A stretch of 64,000 bases of DNA from JBNGOQ01 sp050589645 (GTDB lineage Bacteria > Bacteroidota > Bacteroidia > Flavobacteriales > Flavobacteriaceae): contig NZ_JBNGOQ010000002.1 in NCBI RefSeq assembly GCF_050589645.1, positions 124,001-188,000 of the forward strand, written 5' to 3'. Position numbers and translations under genes: made by a program. Of the stretch, positions 1 to 8,046 are shown piece by piece. Under the pieces are notes generated by a model. The model made no database searches and was not told the origin of the DNA. It worked only from the letters and a program-made list of their open reading frames with translations. Position 1 is the stretch's first letter, and the number at the start of each line of letters is the position of its first letter.

Positions 1-386
1 AGACGATTTTCCATGGCGATTTCCTGGGCCCTAAGGTTTTTCTTTCCCGTAATGGGGAACCAGGCACCCGCTTTTACCGTGGCATCATTGGCAATGACAA
101 TGCACTGCTTGCCCTTTACGTAGCCCATTTTGACCACGACCCCACCGGAAGGACAGCCACCGTGCTCGGCGTACATCCCATCACCGGCAAACGACCCAAT
201 TTCGATGGATGTACTGTTGTCATCAAATAGATAGTCTACCCGTTCCCGGGCCGTCATCTTGCCCTGGGCGTGCTGTTTTTCTATACGGGCCTTACCACCG
301 CCCAACTTGATTTGGGCAAGCTTTTTCTTAAAATCTGAGAGGAGTAGTTTATTGTGATCTTCGTTTTTATTGAAGTTGATGTCCAT
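1..386 (-). CDS. Acyl-CoA carboxylase, carboxyltransferase (beta) subunit, N-terminal part
   Basis: The gene runs off the left edge; about 128 N-terminal residues are visible from the ATG at 384-386. They contain the opening of the biotin-dependent acyl-CoA carboxyltransferase family: a Gly-rich KARIEKQHAQGK stretch, KMTARERVDYLFD, then SFAGDGMYAEHGGCPSGGVV and an NDATVKAGAW segment. This family moves carboxyl from carboxybiotin to propionyl-, acetyl- or methylcrotonyl-CoA in the cytosol. The exact substrate cannot be read from this part. The near-consensus box TATATTTA (minus, 420-413) lies 26 nt upstream. The gene is divergent from the oxidoreductase at 462. Confidence 0.85.
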   Translation of the reverse strand, partial: MDINFNKNEDHNKLLLSDFKKKLAQIKLGGGKARIEKQHAQGKMTARERVDYLFDDNSTSIEIGSFAGDGMYAEHGGCPSGGVVVKMGYVKGKQCIVIANDATVKAGAWFPITGKKNLRAQEIAMENR

Positions 387-435
387 GGACTGAATTGTTT
401 CTTTGATTTGGATAAATATAAGGAGTAATATTGAT

Positions 436-443
436 TAACTTTG
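436..443 (+). promoter_or_regulatory. -7 promoter box TAACTTTG
   Basis: Exact match to the Bacteroidota -7 consensus TAnnTTTG, ending 18 nt before the ATG at 462. It overlaps a possible TTG start at 441 and so argues against that longer reading. No convincing -33 element is at the usual distance. Confidence 0.55.
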
Positions 444-461
444 ACAAATTTCAAAAGTAAA

Positions 462-1445
462 ATGGATCAAAAAATACGTTGGGGCATCATCGGTTTGGGC
501 AATATAGCGCACCATTTTGCCAAGGACCTGGGTTTGGTAAAAGATGGCGAATTGGTAGCAGTGGCTTCCCGCAATAAGGACAAGGCTTCGGAGTTTGCCA
601 AGGCGTATCAGGTGGGTAGCGCCTATGGCAGTTATGCAGAGCTAATGGAAGATAAGGAAGTGGATGTGATCTACATAGCCACGCCCCATACCTCCCATGC
701 CGAATTGAGCATTCTTTGTATGGAGCATGGAAAGCACGTGCTCTGTGAAAAACCTATGGGGGTAAACAGGAAAGAGGTGGAGCAGATGATCGCTGTGGCC
801 CAAAAGCAGGAGGTCTTTCTCATGGAAGCCCTATGGAGCCGGTTTAACCCTACGATATATAAGGTAAAGGAACTCGTAGATCAGGGTACCATAGGCGATA
901 TTGCGTATCTACATGCCAATTTTGCCTTTTACGCCCTGGATCGGGACGAAAAGAGCCGACTTCTAAATCCGGACCTGGCCGGGGGATCGCTTTTGGATAT
1001 TGGGATATATCCCATTTTTTTGGCCTATCTGATATTGGGAAAACCGGACCGGGTACTGTCGGCCGCCAACTTCCATACCACCGGCATAGAGGCACAGACC
1101 TCTATGATTTTCAGCTATAAGAATGCCCAGGCCGTATTGTACAGTGGCCTAAAATCAAAATCTGAAATGCGGGCGGAGCTCTCCGGCAGCCAGGGGTCTA
1201 TTTTCATTGAACCCCGCTGGCATGAGGCCAGCGCTTACTCAATAGAGAAGGAGGGGAGCGAGGAACGTTTTGAACTGCCGCCTACCGGAAAGGGGTATTT
1301 TCATGAGATCCTGGAGGTGCAGGCCTGTTTGCGGGCAAACAAGACCCAGAGCATGCTCTGGTCGCACCAGAACAGCCTGGACCTGATCGAGTTAATGGAT
1401 CTGGTACGCGCGCAGAACAACATCACCTTCCCCTTTGAATCCTAA
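462..1445 (+). CDS. Gfo/Idh/MocA family oxidoreductase (cytosolic)
   Basis: A 327-residue NAD(P)-dependent sugar or inositol dehydrogenase-like protein. The N-terminal Rossmann motif WGIIGLGNIAHHFA comes at residues 5-18 and the family motif CEKPMGVN at about residue 97. A DIGIYPIF segment follows in the C-terminal alpha/beta domain, as in the trans-dihydrobenzenediol dehydrogenase-like branch. There is no signal peptide, so it should act in the cytosol. I chose the ATG at 462 rather than the TTG at 441 because a TAnnTTTG box covers the TTG. The substrate is unknown. Two further members of this superfamily in the window are exported. Confidence 0.85.
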   Translation: MDQKIRWGIIGLGNIAHHFAKDLGLVKDGELVAVASRNKDKASEFAKAYQVGSAYGSYAELMEDKEVDVIYIATPHTSHAELSILCMEHGKHVLCEKPMGVNRKEVEQMIAVAQKQEVFLMEALWSRFNPTIYKVKELVDQGTIGDIAYLHANFAFYALDRDEKSRLLNPDLAGGSLLDIGIYPIFLAYLILGKPDRVLSAANFHTTGIEAQTSMIFSYKNAQAVLYSGLKSKSEMRAELSGSQGSIFIEPRWHEASAYSIEKEGSEERFELPPTGKGYFHEILEVQACLRANKTQSMLWSHQNSLDLIELMDLVRAQNNITFPFES

Positions 1446-1520
1446 AGTTTTGTTTTTATTTGGAATTGTTCCTCTAAAATTTACGATATTTGGAAGTACC
1501 ACCAACCAAACTAAAACAAT

Positions 1521-1703
1521 ATGGGAATGAATAAGAATACCGTGCTAGCATGGGCTACGTTTATTATGATTGTCGTAGGAATGTGTTTGATCGCACTGGG
1601 TGCCTTTCGATATGATGACGTTGCCGGATGGGGATTCGCCGCAGTAGGCGTCGGTTTTTTTGCCATAGCATGGGTCTTTAACGCCCTCAAGGGTAGGGTC
1701 TAA
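1521..1703 (+). CDS. Small two-helix membrane protein
   Basis: A 60-residue protein made almost wholly of two hydrophobic helices (about residues 8-28 and 36-54) joined by a short RYDDVAGWG loop and ending in KGRV. Size and sequence resemble a small membrane protein conserved in flavobacteria (I believe the CAL67264 family), whose role is unknown. Translation can begin at 1521 (MGMNKN) or 1527 (MNKN). It lies 37 bp upstream of ettA on the same strand and may be co-transcribed. No function is assigned. Confidence 0.7.
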   Translation: MGMNKNTVLAWATFIMIVVGMCLIALGAFRYDDVAGWGFAAVGVGFFAIAWVFNALKGRV

Positions 1704-1740
1704 CACTTTTCCTCTTTTTTTAATGTAATCCGTTTTATTT

Positions 1741-3432
1741 ATGTCCGACGATAAGAAAGTCATTTTCTCGATGTCCGGGGTGACCAAAACCTACAAAACA
1801 GCAAATACCCCTGTTCTCAAAAATATTTATCTAAGCTTCTTTTACGGTGCCAAGATCGGTATTTTGGGGCTCAACGGCTCCGGTAAATCCACCTTGCTGA
1901 AAATCATAGCCGGGGTGGACAAAAACTATCAGGGCGATGTGGTCTTCTCCCCGGGTTATAAGGTGGGCTATTTGGAACAGGATCCACAGCTGGATCCGGA
2001 AAAAACAGTGCTGGAAATCGTAAAGGAAGGTGTTGCCGAAACGGTCGCCATCCTGGACGAGTACAATAAGATCAACGATATGTTCGGTTTGCCCGAGGTC
2101 TATGAGGATGCGGACAAGATGCAAAAGCTAATGGACAAACAGGCCGACCTGCAGGACAAGATCGATGCCTCCAACGCCTGGGAACTGGACACCAAACTGG
2201 AGATTGCCATGGACGCCCTCCGCACGCCTGATGGGGACAAACAAATTTCTGTACTATCCGGTGGTGAAAAAAGAAGGGTGGCCCTATGCCGATTGTTGCT
2301 GCAGGAACCAGAAATTCTATTGTTGGATGAGCCTACCAACCATTTGGACGCCGAGTCCGTGCATTGGTTGGAACATCATTTGGCACAATACAAGGGCACG
2401 GTCATTGCCGTTACCCACGATCGATACTTTCTAGACAATGTGGCGGGTTGGATCTTGGAATTGGATAGGGGCGAAGGTATTCCCTGGAAGGGCAACTATT
2501 CTAGCTGGCTAGATCAAAAATCGAAACGCTTGGCCCAAGAGAGCAAGCAGGCCTCCAAAAGACAAAAAACCCTGGAACGCGAGTTGGAATGGGTAAGACA
2601 AGGCGCAAAGGGCCGGCAGACCAAACAAAAGGCACGTTTAAAGAACTATGACAAACTGTTGAGCCAGGACCAAAAGCAACTGGACGAGAAACTGGAAATC
2701 TATATCCCTAACGGTCCCAGACTGGGCACCAATGTAATAGAGGCCAAAGGGGTGAGCAAGGCGTATGGCGATAAACTCCTTTACGAAGATTTGAATTTTA
2801 ACTTGCCGCAGGCGGGCATTGTGGGCATCATAGGTCCCAATGGCGCCGGAAAGACTACCGTGTTCCGCATGATTATGGGCGAGGAAAACCCGGACAAGGG
2901 CGAGTTTAGTGTGGGCGATACGGCAAAAATTGCCTATGTAGATCAAAGTCACACCAATATTGATCCCGAAAAAACCATTTGGCAAAACTTTAGCGATGGG
3001 CAAGAGTTGATTATGATGGGCGGTAGACAGGTAAATTCCAGGGCCTATCTAAGCCGGTTTAATTTTTCTGGCAGCGAACAGAACAAAAAAGTAAGTATGC
3101 TCTCGGGAGGGGAACGCAACCGGTTACATCTGGCCATGACCTTAAAGGAAGAGGGCAATGTGCTCTTATTGGATGAGCCCACCAACGATTTGGATGTAAA
3201 TACGCTAAGGGCCTTGGAAGAAGGTCTGGAAAACTTTGCAGGCTGTGCGGTGGTCATCTCCCACGACCGTTGGTTCCTGGATCGGATATGTACCCACATC
3301 CTGGCCTTTGAGGGCGATTCACAGGTCTATTTCTTTGAAGGGTCCTTTTCGGACTATGAGGAAAACAAACGAAAACGATTGGGTGGGGATATCTTGCCCA
3401 AGCGCATCAAATACAAAAAACTGATCCGTTAA
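1741..3432 (+). CDS. ettA: Energy-dependent translational throttle protein EttA (ABC-F)
   Basis: A 563-residue ABC-F ATPase with two nucleotide-binding domains and no membrane segments. Domain 1 has Walker A GLNGSGKST at 43-51, signature LSGGEKRR near 172 and Walker B LLLDEPTNHLD near 193. The middle linker is rich in Lys and Gln. Domain 2 has GPNGAGKTT near 365 and LSGGERNR near 456. Length, the arm insertion after the first Walker A (INDMFGLPEV) and the FSDYEENKRKRLG end fit EttA, which binds the ribosomal E site and gates the first elongation steps according to ATP/ADP level. It is convergent with the lipoprotein gene at 3438, only 5 bp away. Confidence 0.93.
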   Translation: MSDDKKVIFSMSGVTKTYKTANTPVLKNIYLSFFYGAKIGILGLNGSGKSTLLKIIAGVDKNYQGDVVFSPGYKVGYLEQDPQLDPEKTVLEIVKEGVAETVAILDEYNKINDMFGLPEVYEDADKMQKLMDKQADLQDKIDASNAWELDTKLEIAMDALRTPDGDKQISVLSGGEKRRVALCRLLLQEPEILLLDEPTNHLDAESVHWLEHHLAQYKGTVIAVTHDRYFLDNVAGWILELDRGEGIPWKGNYSSWLDQKSKRLAQESKQASKRQKTLERELEWVRQGAKGRQTKQKARLKNYDKLLSQDQKQLDEKLEIYIPNGPRLGTNVIEAKGVSKAYGDKLLYEDLNFNLPQAGIVGIIGPNGAGKTTVFRMIMGEENPDKGEFSVGDTAKIAYVDQSHTNIDPEKTIWQNFSDGQELIMMGGRQVNSRAYLSRFNFSGSEQNKKVSMLSGGERNRLHLAMTLKEEGNVLLLDEPTNDLDVNTLRALEEGLENFAGCAVVISHDRWFLDRICTHILAFEGDSQVYFFEGSFSDYEENKRKRLGGDILPKRIKYKKLIR

Positions 3433-3437
3433 GGTTT

Positions 3438-4226
3438 TTAATAGTCCTCATTGGGATACCAATCCAATTGTACCACCTCGATATTTGGGTCGCCAGCGTT
3501 GACAAGCGCCTTAAATTTAGTCACATCACTAACTTCGGGCCTTCCCCGGTAGTGGTAGGGGTATACTTGCACCGGTTTAAACTGAAGTACCGCATCTGCT
3601 GCGCTTTCAACCGTCATGGTATAGGGGAGGTTCATACAAACAAAAGCCCTGTCTATATTTTGCAGTGCCCTCATTTCGGGAATGTCCTCCGTATCGCCCG
3701 AAAAATATATGCGATGCCCGTTCTTGCTTAGCACGTACCCATTTCCGCGCCCTTTGGCGTGGAATGCCAGGGCCTCTTCCCTAAGATTGTACATAGGGAT
3801 GGCGGTTACCGTAATACCATAGCGTTCCTTGGTGTCCCCATTGTGCAAAACATCTATTTGCGGGGTAAATTCTGTTGGAATTTTATCCGCAACGACCTGT
3901 GGCACTACAATTTTTGCCTTTTTGGTATCCAGTTCCTCCAGGGTTTCCACACTGAGGTGGTCGCCGTGGATGTCCGTTATCAAAATTAAGTCGGGCGGTT
4001 TTTGTCCTTCAAAGGCGGCCGCGCCTCCCACCGGGTCAATATAAATGGTGGTGTCGTTCCATTCCAGAACCGCTGTGGCGTGGGATATGGGAATAATCTT
4101 GATATCTTCCACAACATCGGGCTCCAGGGTTTCGGCCACCTCGTTTAGTGTGGGAGTTTTGGTTCTGTCCTTACAGCCCAAGAGCGCCATGGAACAACAC
4201 AATAGGATATGCAATATTTTTTTCAT
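3438..4226 (-). CDS. MBL-fold metallo-hydrolase, predicted lipoprotein
   Basis: A 262-residue protein with a lipoprotein signal (hydrophobic stretch then LLGC, Cys18). It is followed by a metallo-beta-lactamase fold of the UPF0173/UlaG-like type: SHATAVLEW, IYIDPVGG, the metal motif DIHGDH at 85-90 and SGDTEDIPE near 190. The usual THxHxDH is shortened, since the first His is replaced by Asp (DIHGDH), as in other members of this branch. It is probably anchored in the periplasm or at the cell surface. The substrate is unknown; annotated relatives are hydrolases of phosphodiester or lactone bonds. Confidence 0.8.
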   Translation of the reverse strand: MKKILHILLCCSMALLGCKDRTKTPTLNEVAETLEPDVVEDIKIIPISHATAVLEWNDTTIYIDPVGGAAAFEGQKPPDLILITDIHGDHLSVETLEELDTKKAKIVVPQVVADKIPTEFTPQIDVLHNGDTKERYGITVTAIPMYNLREEALAFHAKGRGNGYVLSKNGHRIYFSGDTEDIPEMRALQNIDRAFVCMNLPYTMTVESAADAVLQFKPVQVYPYHYRGRPEVSDVTKFKALVNAGDPNIEVVQLDWYPNEDY

Positions 4227-4421
4227 CTTTGCAAAATTTTAATTTTCTTTCACCAGGGCGTCCCTGGCCCCTCTATAAAGTTAGTATATCAATTTCTTTT
4301 GGGAAGGACAATATTCACTTTTTTTCATCCAAAAAATCCATATGGAAGATTGCACCGTATATAGTCGTAGAAAACAAATAACTTTAATAGCGTAAACAAG
4401 AAGTTAATTAATCTTTACATT

Positions 4422-5309
4422 ATGACTGAAACGAAGAGTAACAACGGATTAAAAGTGATAGCAGGTTTGCTCGGGGTAGTATTGTTAGGTACAATCATCT
4501 ACACCGTTAGTCTTTATCAGGACAAGCAAAAGACTACAAATCAGCTTACCCAAGAGAAAGAATTGGTGGTTGAGGATCTAAATAGCCTAAAGTCTGAGTA
4601 CGACAAAGCTATTTTGGAAAGCAATGCTACCAATGAGGAATTGGTATCTGCCAGGGATAATATTGCCAAGTACATTGACTCTGTGAAAACAATGAAAGCG
4701 GACATTTCTTCCCTTTCACGTTACAGAAGGCAAGTTAGCATCCTTAAAAAGGAAAGAGAGCAATTATTGAAGCAGGTAGATTCCTTGACGCAATCGAACA
4801 CTTTGATCGCCATGCAAAGGGACAGTACTTTTGTAGAGTTGGAGAAACAAACTGTTTTCAACGATTCTTTGGTAGTACAGAACACCCAATTGGCCGATGC
4901 TGTTGAAAGAGGTTCTGCACTTAACCTTTCCAAATTCACCGTTGACGCCGTTAAAGAGCGTAGCAGTGGTAAATTGGTATCCACTTCCAGAGCTACCAGA
5001 ACCGACAAGTTCAAAATCTGCTTTACCATTGCTGACAACGTAATCGCTGAAGCCGGAGATAGGGAATTCTTTGTAGAAGTTCTTGACCCCCAAGGTAACG
5101 TACTGGGTGAGAGTTATTCTAAATCTAACGATTCCGGTGCTTCGGTGACCTATAGCAAAGGAACAAACTTCTACTATGAGAACAGCTCATTGGATGTTTG
5201 TGACTACATCAACAAGCCTTCCGGTGATTTCCAAAAAGGAAACTACATGGTAAATGTATATGATGATAGGTTGAAATTATTGGGAACTTCTAAGTTCGCT
5301 TTAAAGTAA
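4422..5309 (+). CDS. Membrane-anchored coiled-coil protein of unknown function
   Basis: A 295-residue protein with a short cytosolic N-terminus, one transmembrane helix (about 11-31) and a long heptad-rich coiled coil (about 33-160, rich in Lys, Glu, Gln, Leu). A beta-rich C-terminal domain (about 170-295) ends in LLGTSKFALK. The arrangement suggests the coiled coil and end domain lie in the periplasm. No enzyme motif is visible. Similar flavobacterial proteins exist, but I cannot give a function. The near-consensus box TAACTTTA at 4379-4386 lies 35 nt before the start. A bidirectional terminator separates it from fumC. Confidence 0.75.
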   Translation: MTETKSNNGLKVIAGLLGVVLLGTIIYTVSLYQDKQKTTNQLTQEKELVVEDLNSLKSEYDKAILESNATNEELVSARDNIAKYIDSVKTMKADISSLSRYRRQVSILKKEREQLLKQVDSLTQSNTLIAMQRDSTFVELEKQTVFNDSLVVQNTQLADAVERGSALNLSKFTVDAVKERSSGKLVSTSRATRTDKFKICFTIADNVIAEAGDREFFVEVLDPQGNVLGESYSKSNDSGASVTYSKGTNFYYENSSLDVCDYINKPSGDFQKGNYMVNVYDDRLKLLGTSKFALK

Positions 5310-5330
5310 TAAACACTCTCCATTAATATA

Positions 5331-5366
5331 AAAAAGGGGCGATCGCAAGATCTGACCCCTTTTTTT
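5331..5366. terminator. Bidirectional terminator between convergent genes
   Basis: A GGGG...CCCC hairpin with an inner GATC/GATC pair (loop GCAA) is flanked by an A-run on the left and a T-run on the right, so it can stop transcription from both directions. It sits between the coiled-coil gene and fumC. Confidence 0.7.
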
Positions 5367-5387
5367 ATTCCATAATCCCCCAAGTAC

Positions 5388-6785
5388 TTATTTAAGGGAG
5401 CCCACCATATCTTCTGGTCGTACCCATTGATCGTATTCCTCCGCGGTAACATACCCCAGCCGTATGGCCTCTTCCTTTAGGGTAGTCCCATTTTTATGGG
5501 CCGTATTGGCAATTTCCGCAGCCTTATAATAGCCTATTTTGGTATTCAGTGCGGTAACCAGCATAAGGGAATTGTTCAATAGCTGTTCAATAACCGCCAT
5601 ATTGGGCGCTATTCCGCTGGCACAGTGGGTATCAAAACTCACACAGGCATCCCCGATCAATTGGGCCGACTGTAAAATGTTGTAAGCCATAACGGGCTTA
5701 AAGACATTGAGTTCATAATGTCCCTGGGTGCCTCCCACACTTATGGCCACATCGTTGCCCATGACCTGTGCACAAACCATGGTGAGCGCTTCACACTGCG
5801 TCGGATTCACTTTCCCCGGCATAATGGAGCTACCGGGTTCATTGGCGGGGATGGTGATCTCACCGATGCCCGAACGTGGCCCTGAGGCCATCATACGTAT
5901 ATCATTGGCAATCTTATTCAGGGAAACCGCAAGTTGTTTCAGCGCGCCATGACTCTCCACAATGGCGTCGTGGGCCGCCAAGGCCTCAAATTTGTTGTCG
6001 GCCGTCCTAAAGGGCATTCCGGTAAATTTGGCAATGTACTTGGCTACCAAAACATCATATCCTTTTGGCGTATTCAGCCCTGTCCCTACAGCGGTACCCC
6101 CTAAGGCCATTTCGCTTAAATGGTCCAAGGTATTGTTCAGGGCCTTTAGTCCGTGGTCCAATTGGGAGACATAGCCCGAGAATTCCTGTCCTAGTGTTAG
6201 TGGAGTAGCATCCATTAGGTGGGTACGCCCTATTTTGACCACTTTGGCGAACTCCTTCGCCTTTTTGTCCAGCGTGTTCCGCAACCGGGTCACACCCGGA
6301 AGGGTGTGGGTCACAATTTTTGTATAGGCGGCAATGTGCATCCCTGTTGGGAAGGTATCGTTGGACGATTGTGATTTGTTGACGTCGTCATTGGGCTGAA
6401 TGGTCTTTTCGCCTTCCCCGATTTTCTTTCCGGCCAGTTCGTGCGCCCGATTGGCGATTACTTCGTTGACGTTCATATTGCTCTGCGTGCCCGAACCGGT
6501 CTGCCAGATGACCAAGGGAAACTGATCGTCGTGTTTACCGGCCAGAATCTCGTCGCAGACCTGCGAGATCAAGTCTCGCTTTTCCTGGGCCAGCACTCCA
6601 AGTTCGTGGTTGGCGTGGGCGGCGGCTTTCTTTAAATGGGCAAACCCATAGATTACGTCCAAGGGCATGGAGGCCGCGGGACCGATCTTAAAATTGTTCC
6701 GGGAACGTTCCGTTTGTGCGCCCCAATATTTATCGGCCGGGACTTTGACTTCGCCCATGGTGTCCTTTTCTATTCTATAACCCAT
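5388..6785 (-). CDS. fumC: Class II fumarate hydratase
   Basis: A 465-residue FumC, full family length. It converts fumarate to L-malate in the TCA cycle, is iron-independent and acts as a cytosolic homotetramer. Visible motifs are SGTQSNMN (98-105), SSNDTFPTGMH (140-150), THLMDATPLTLGQ (188-200) and the superfamily signature GSSIMPGKVNP (318-328). The last distinguishes fumarase/aspartase-type enzymes; the N-terminal WGAQTERS and overall fit favour fumarase over aspartase. It has its own promoter box upstream and appears monocistronic. Confidence 0.94.
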   Translation of the reverse strand: MGYRIEKDTMGEVKVPADKYWGAQTERSRNNFKIGPAASMPLDVIYGFAHLKKAAAHANHELGVLAQEKRDLISQVCDEILAGKHDDQFPLVIWQTGSGTQSNMNVNEVIANRAHELAGKKIGEGEKTIQPNDDVNKSQSSNDTFPTGMHIAAYTKIVTHTLPGVTRLRNTLDKKAKEFAKVVKIGRTHLMDATPLTLGQEFSGYVSQLDHGLKALNNTLDHLSEMALGGTAVGTGLNTPKGYDVLVAKYIAKFTGMPFRTADNKFEALAAHDAIVESHGALKQLAVSLNKIANDIRMMASGPRSGIGEITIPANEPGSSIMPGKVNPTQCEALTMVCAQVMGNDVAISVGGTQGHYELNVFKPVMAYNILQSAQLIGDACVSFDTHCASGIAPNMAVIEQLLNNSLMLVTALNTKIGYYKAAEIANTAHKNGTTLKEEAIRLGYVTAEEYDQWVRPEDMVGSLK

Positions 6786-6808
6786 TTTTTATCTGATTTT
6801 TGTTCTAA

Positions 6809-6816
6809 CAAAGGTA
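6809..6816 (-). promoter_or_regulatory. -7 promoter box TACCTTTG for fumC
   Basis: Exact TAnnTTTG on the minus strand, ending 23 nt before the fumC ATG. No clear -33 element was seen. Confidence 0.55.
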
Positions 6817-6879
6817 GGGGTTTGGGGAATTATTTCCATTTTTTTTGAATTTGATTTGTTGGTTTCCCCCTTTTCAAAG

Positions 6880-6887
6880 TATCTTTG
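6880..6887 (+). promoter_or_regulatory. Promoter: -33 TTG and -7 box TATCTTTG
   Basis: TTG at 6859-6861, an 18-bp spacer, then an exact TAnnTTTG box ending 20 nt before the ATG at 6908. This is a good match to the flavobacterial promoter. It shows that the small gene starts at 6908 and not further upstream. Confidence 0.65.
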
Positions 6888-6907
6888 TCTCAGCAAAAGT
6901 TACGTAC

Positions 6908-7081
6908 ATGTTCGAATTTGACCAATATTTAGGATTTCTTGCCTTTTTGACCATTCTCACCATCGGATTTTGGTTAATGATATTTTTGTTGACCTTTGTA
7001 ATTCCCTATTGGTTGGGTGGTAATCTTATCGAATTCTTTAAAGAACGACGCGAGGCCAAAAGGGCCAAGCGAAACGAATAA
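6908..7081 (+). CDS. Small membrane protein with basic tail
   Basis: A 57-residue protein with one long hydrophobic stretch or two short helices (about residues 8-38), then a charged tail EFFKERREAKRAKRNE that is probably cytosolic. The start is set by the promoter at 6859-6887; the frame is open 21 codons further upstream, but that region covers the promoter. It lies alone between fumC (divergent) and a convergent secreted protein gene, and ends in a hairpin terminator. I do not recognise the family. Confidence 0.65.
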   Translation: MFEFDQYLGFLAFLTILTIGFWLMIFLLTFVIPYWLGGNLIEFFKERREAKRAKRNE

Positions 7082-7086
7082 AAAAA

Positions 7087-7107
7087 GAAGCCATTTGGCT
7101 TCTTTTT
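7087..7107. terminator. Bidirectional terminator
   Basis: GAAGCC, loop ATTT, GGCTTC, with an A-run before and a T-run after. It lies between the small membrane protein gene and the convergent secreted protein gene. Confidence 0.8.
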
Positions 7108-7123
7108 CATTTTTATGGAATCC

Positions 7124-7591
7124 TTATTCTTTGGATTTTTTCTTCTTTTTCTTCTTCTTCTTTTTCTTCTTCACGGCTTTGAAGCCCGATGCTTCCAACT
7201 CTTTGAATGCCTTGTATTTTTCTTCGGGCAATCCGGCCTTTAGCTCCTCGTTTTGCCGTTCTATCATGTTTTCGTAGGATTCACGCGTCTTATCCGGGTC
7301 CAATTTCAACAATTGCAATTGAATGCGCTCCCTCACGTATTTTACCAGGATACTGCTTACCACAGCTTGTTCAAAATCACTGAGTTCCAGCGCCTCTGTA
7401 ATTTTGGGCATTTCCTGTTCCACTATTTGCTCAGCAGTAAGGGGCTCTTGTTTTTCCGGGGGTGTCTGCGCCCTGGGGACCGAACTTTGGGGCCGACCAT
7501 ACCTGTTGCCATATCCATACTGGGCCTGTAACAGCGAAGTGCTCAGGAGCAAGGTAAAAATGGCGAGTGCCATGTGCTTTTTAGTGAACAT
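7124..7591 (-). CDS. Secreted protein with polylysine C-terminus
   Basis: A 155-residue exported protein. It has a Sec signal peptide (MFTKKHMALAIF to LLQAQ), a Gly/Tyr/Pro-rich segment, an alpha-helical region (about 50-135) and a tail of twelve consecutive lysines then SKE. The helical part (LTAEQIVEQEMPKITEALELSDFEQ and an EELKAGLPEEKYKAFKELE segment read together) recalls small periplasmic Spy/CpxP-like proteins, but I would not name it so. I chose 7591 rather than an upstream in-frame start because the signal peptide begins there. It follows arsC by 23 bp, so the two are probably one operon. The lysines use mixed AAA/AAG codons. Confidence 0.7.
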   Translation of the reverse strand: MFTKKHMALAIFTLLLSTSLLQAQYGYGNRYGRPQSSVPRAQTPPEKQEPLTAEQIVEQEMPKITEALELSDFEQAVVSSILVKYVRERIQLQLLKLDPDKTRESYENMIERQNEELKAGLPEEKYKAFKELEASGFKAVKKKKKKKKKKKKSKE

Positions 7592-7614
7592 AATTCGACG
7601 CAAAATACACAATT

Positions 7615-7959
7615 CTATGCTAAAATCTCATTAATTTTTTCCTTAGGCCTTCCTATGACGGCCTTGTTGCCCTTGATGATAACAGGGCGTTCAATCAGGA
7701 TAGGGTATTTCACCATGGCTTCCACAACCTCGTCATCGGTCATCAGGCGCCCTCTGTAGTGTTCTTTCCAGATGGCTTCGTTTTTCCTGACCAAATTCTC
7801 TGGCTTCAGGCCCAAATAGCCCAATACCTGTTGCAATTCTTCCTTGGTAGGTACGTCTTCCAAGTATTTGATTGTTTCAAAGGGCTGTCCGCAATTCTCT
7901 AGCAGCTCCAGTCCCTCCCTGGATTTTCTACAGCGTGGATTGTGATATATTTTAATCAT
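7615..7959 (-). CDS. arsC: ArsC/Spx-family arsenate reductase-like protein
   Basis: A 114-residue thioredoxin-fold protein of the glutaredoxin-type arsenate reductase family. IYHNPRCRKSREGLELL carries the single catalytic Cys followed by RKSR. LVRKNEAIWKEHY and ILIERPVIIKGNKAVIGRP match the ArsC active-site Arg segment and end. The family reduces arsenate with glutathione or glutaredoxin; some members are redox proteins unrelated to arsenic. No arsR or arsB lies nearby, so a general thiol-redox role is as likely as arsenic resistance. Confidence 0.85.
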   Translation of the reverse strand: MIKIYHNPRCRKSREGLELLENCGQPFETIKYLEDVPTKEELQQVLGYLGLKPENLVRKNEAIWKEHYRGRLMTDDEVVEAMVKYPILIERPVIIKGNKAVIGRPKEKINEILA

Positions 7960-7983
7960 GCTAATCGTTTTATTTCTATTATC

Positions 7984-8043
7984 AACCTTAAACCTTAAAC
8001 CTTAAACCTTAAACCTTAAACCTTGAACCTTGAACCTTGAACC
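7984..8043. repeat. Heptamer tandem repeat (AACCTTA/G)n
   Basis: Eight perfect-length 7-bp units plus AACC: five AACCTTA, then three AACCTTG. It fills the space between prfB and arsC. The same heptamer, read on the other strand as TTTAAGG/TTCAAGG, recurs at 18416-18443 and 19049-19062. Confidence 0.9.
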
Positions 8044-8046
8044 AAA

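Noticed and set aside
441..461. TTG start for the first oxidoreductase
   Set aside because: The TTG lies inside the TAACTTTG promoter box; the ATG at 462 begins the conserved Rossmann strand.
7984..8043. Telomere-like repeat
   Set aside because: AACCTTA resembles plant-type AACCCTA only by chance; it is internal and intergenic, and the unit drifts to AACCTTG.
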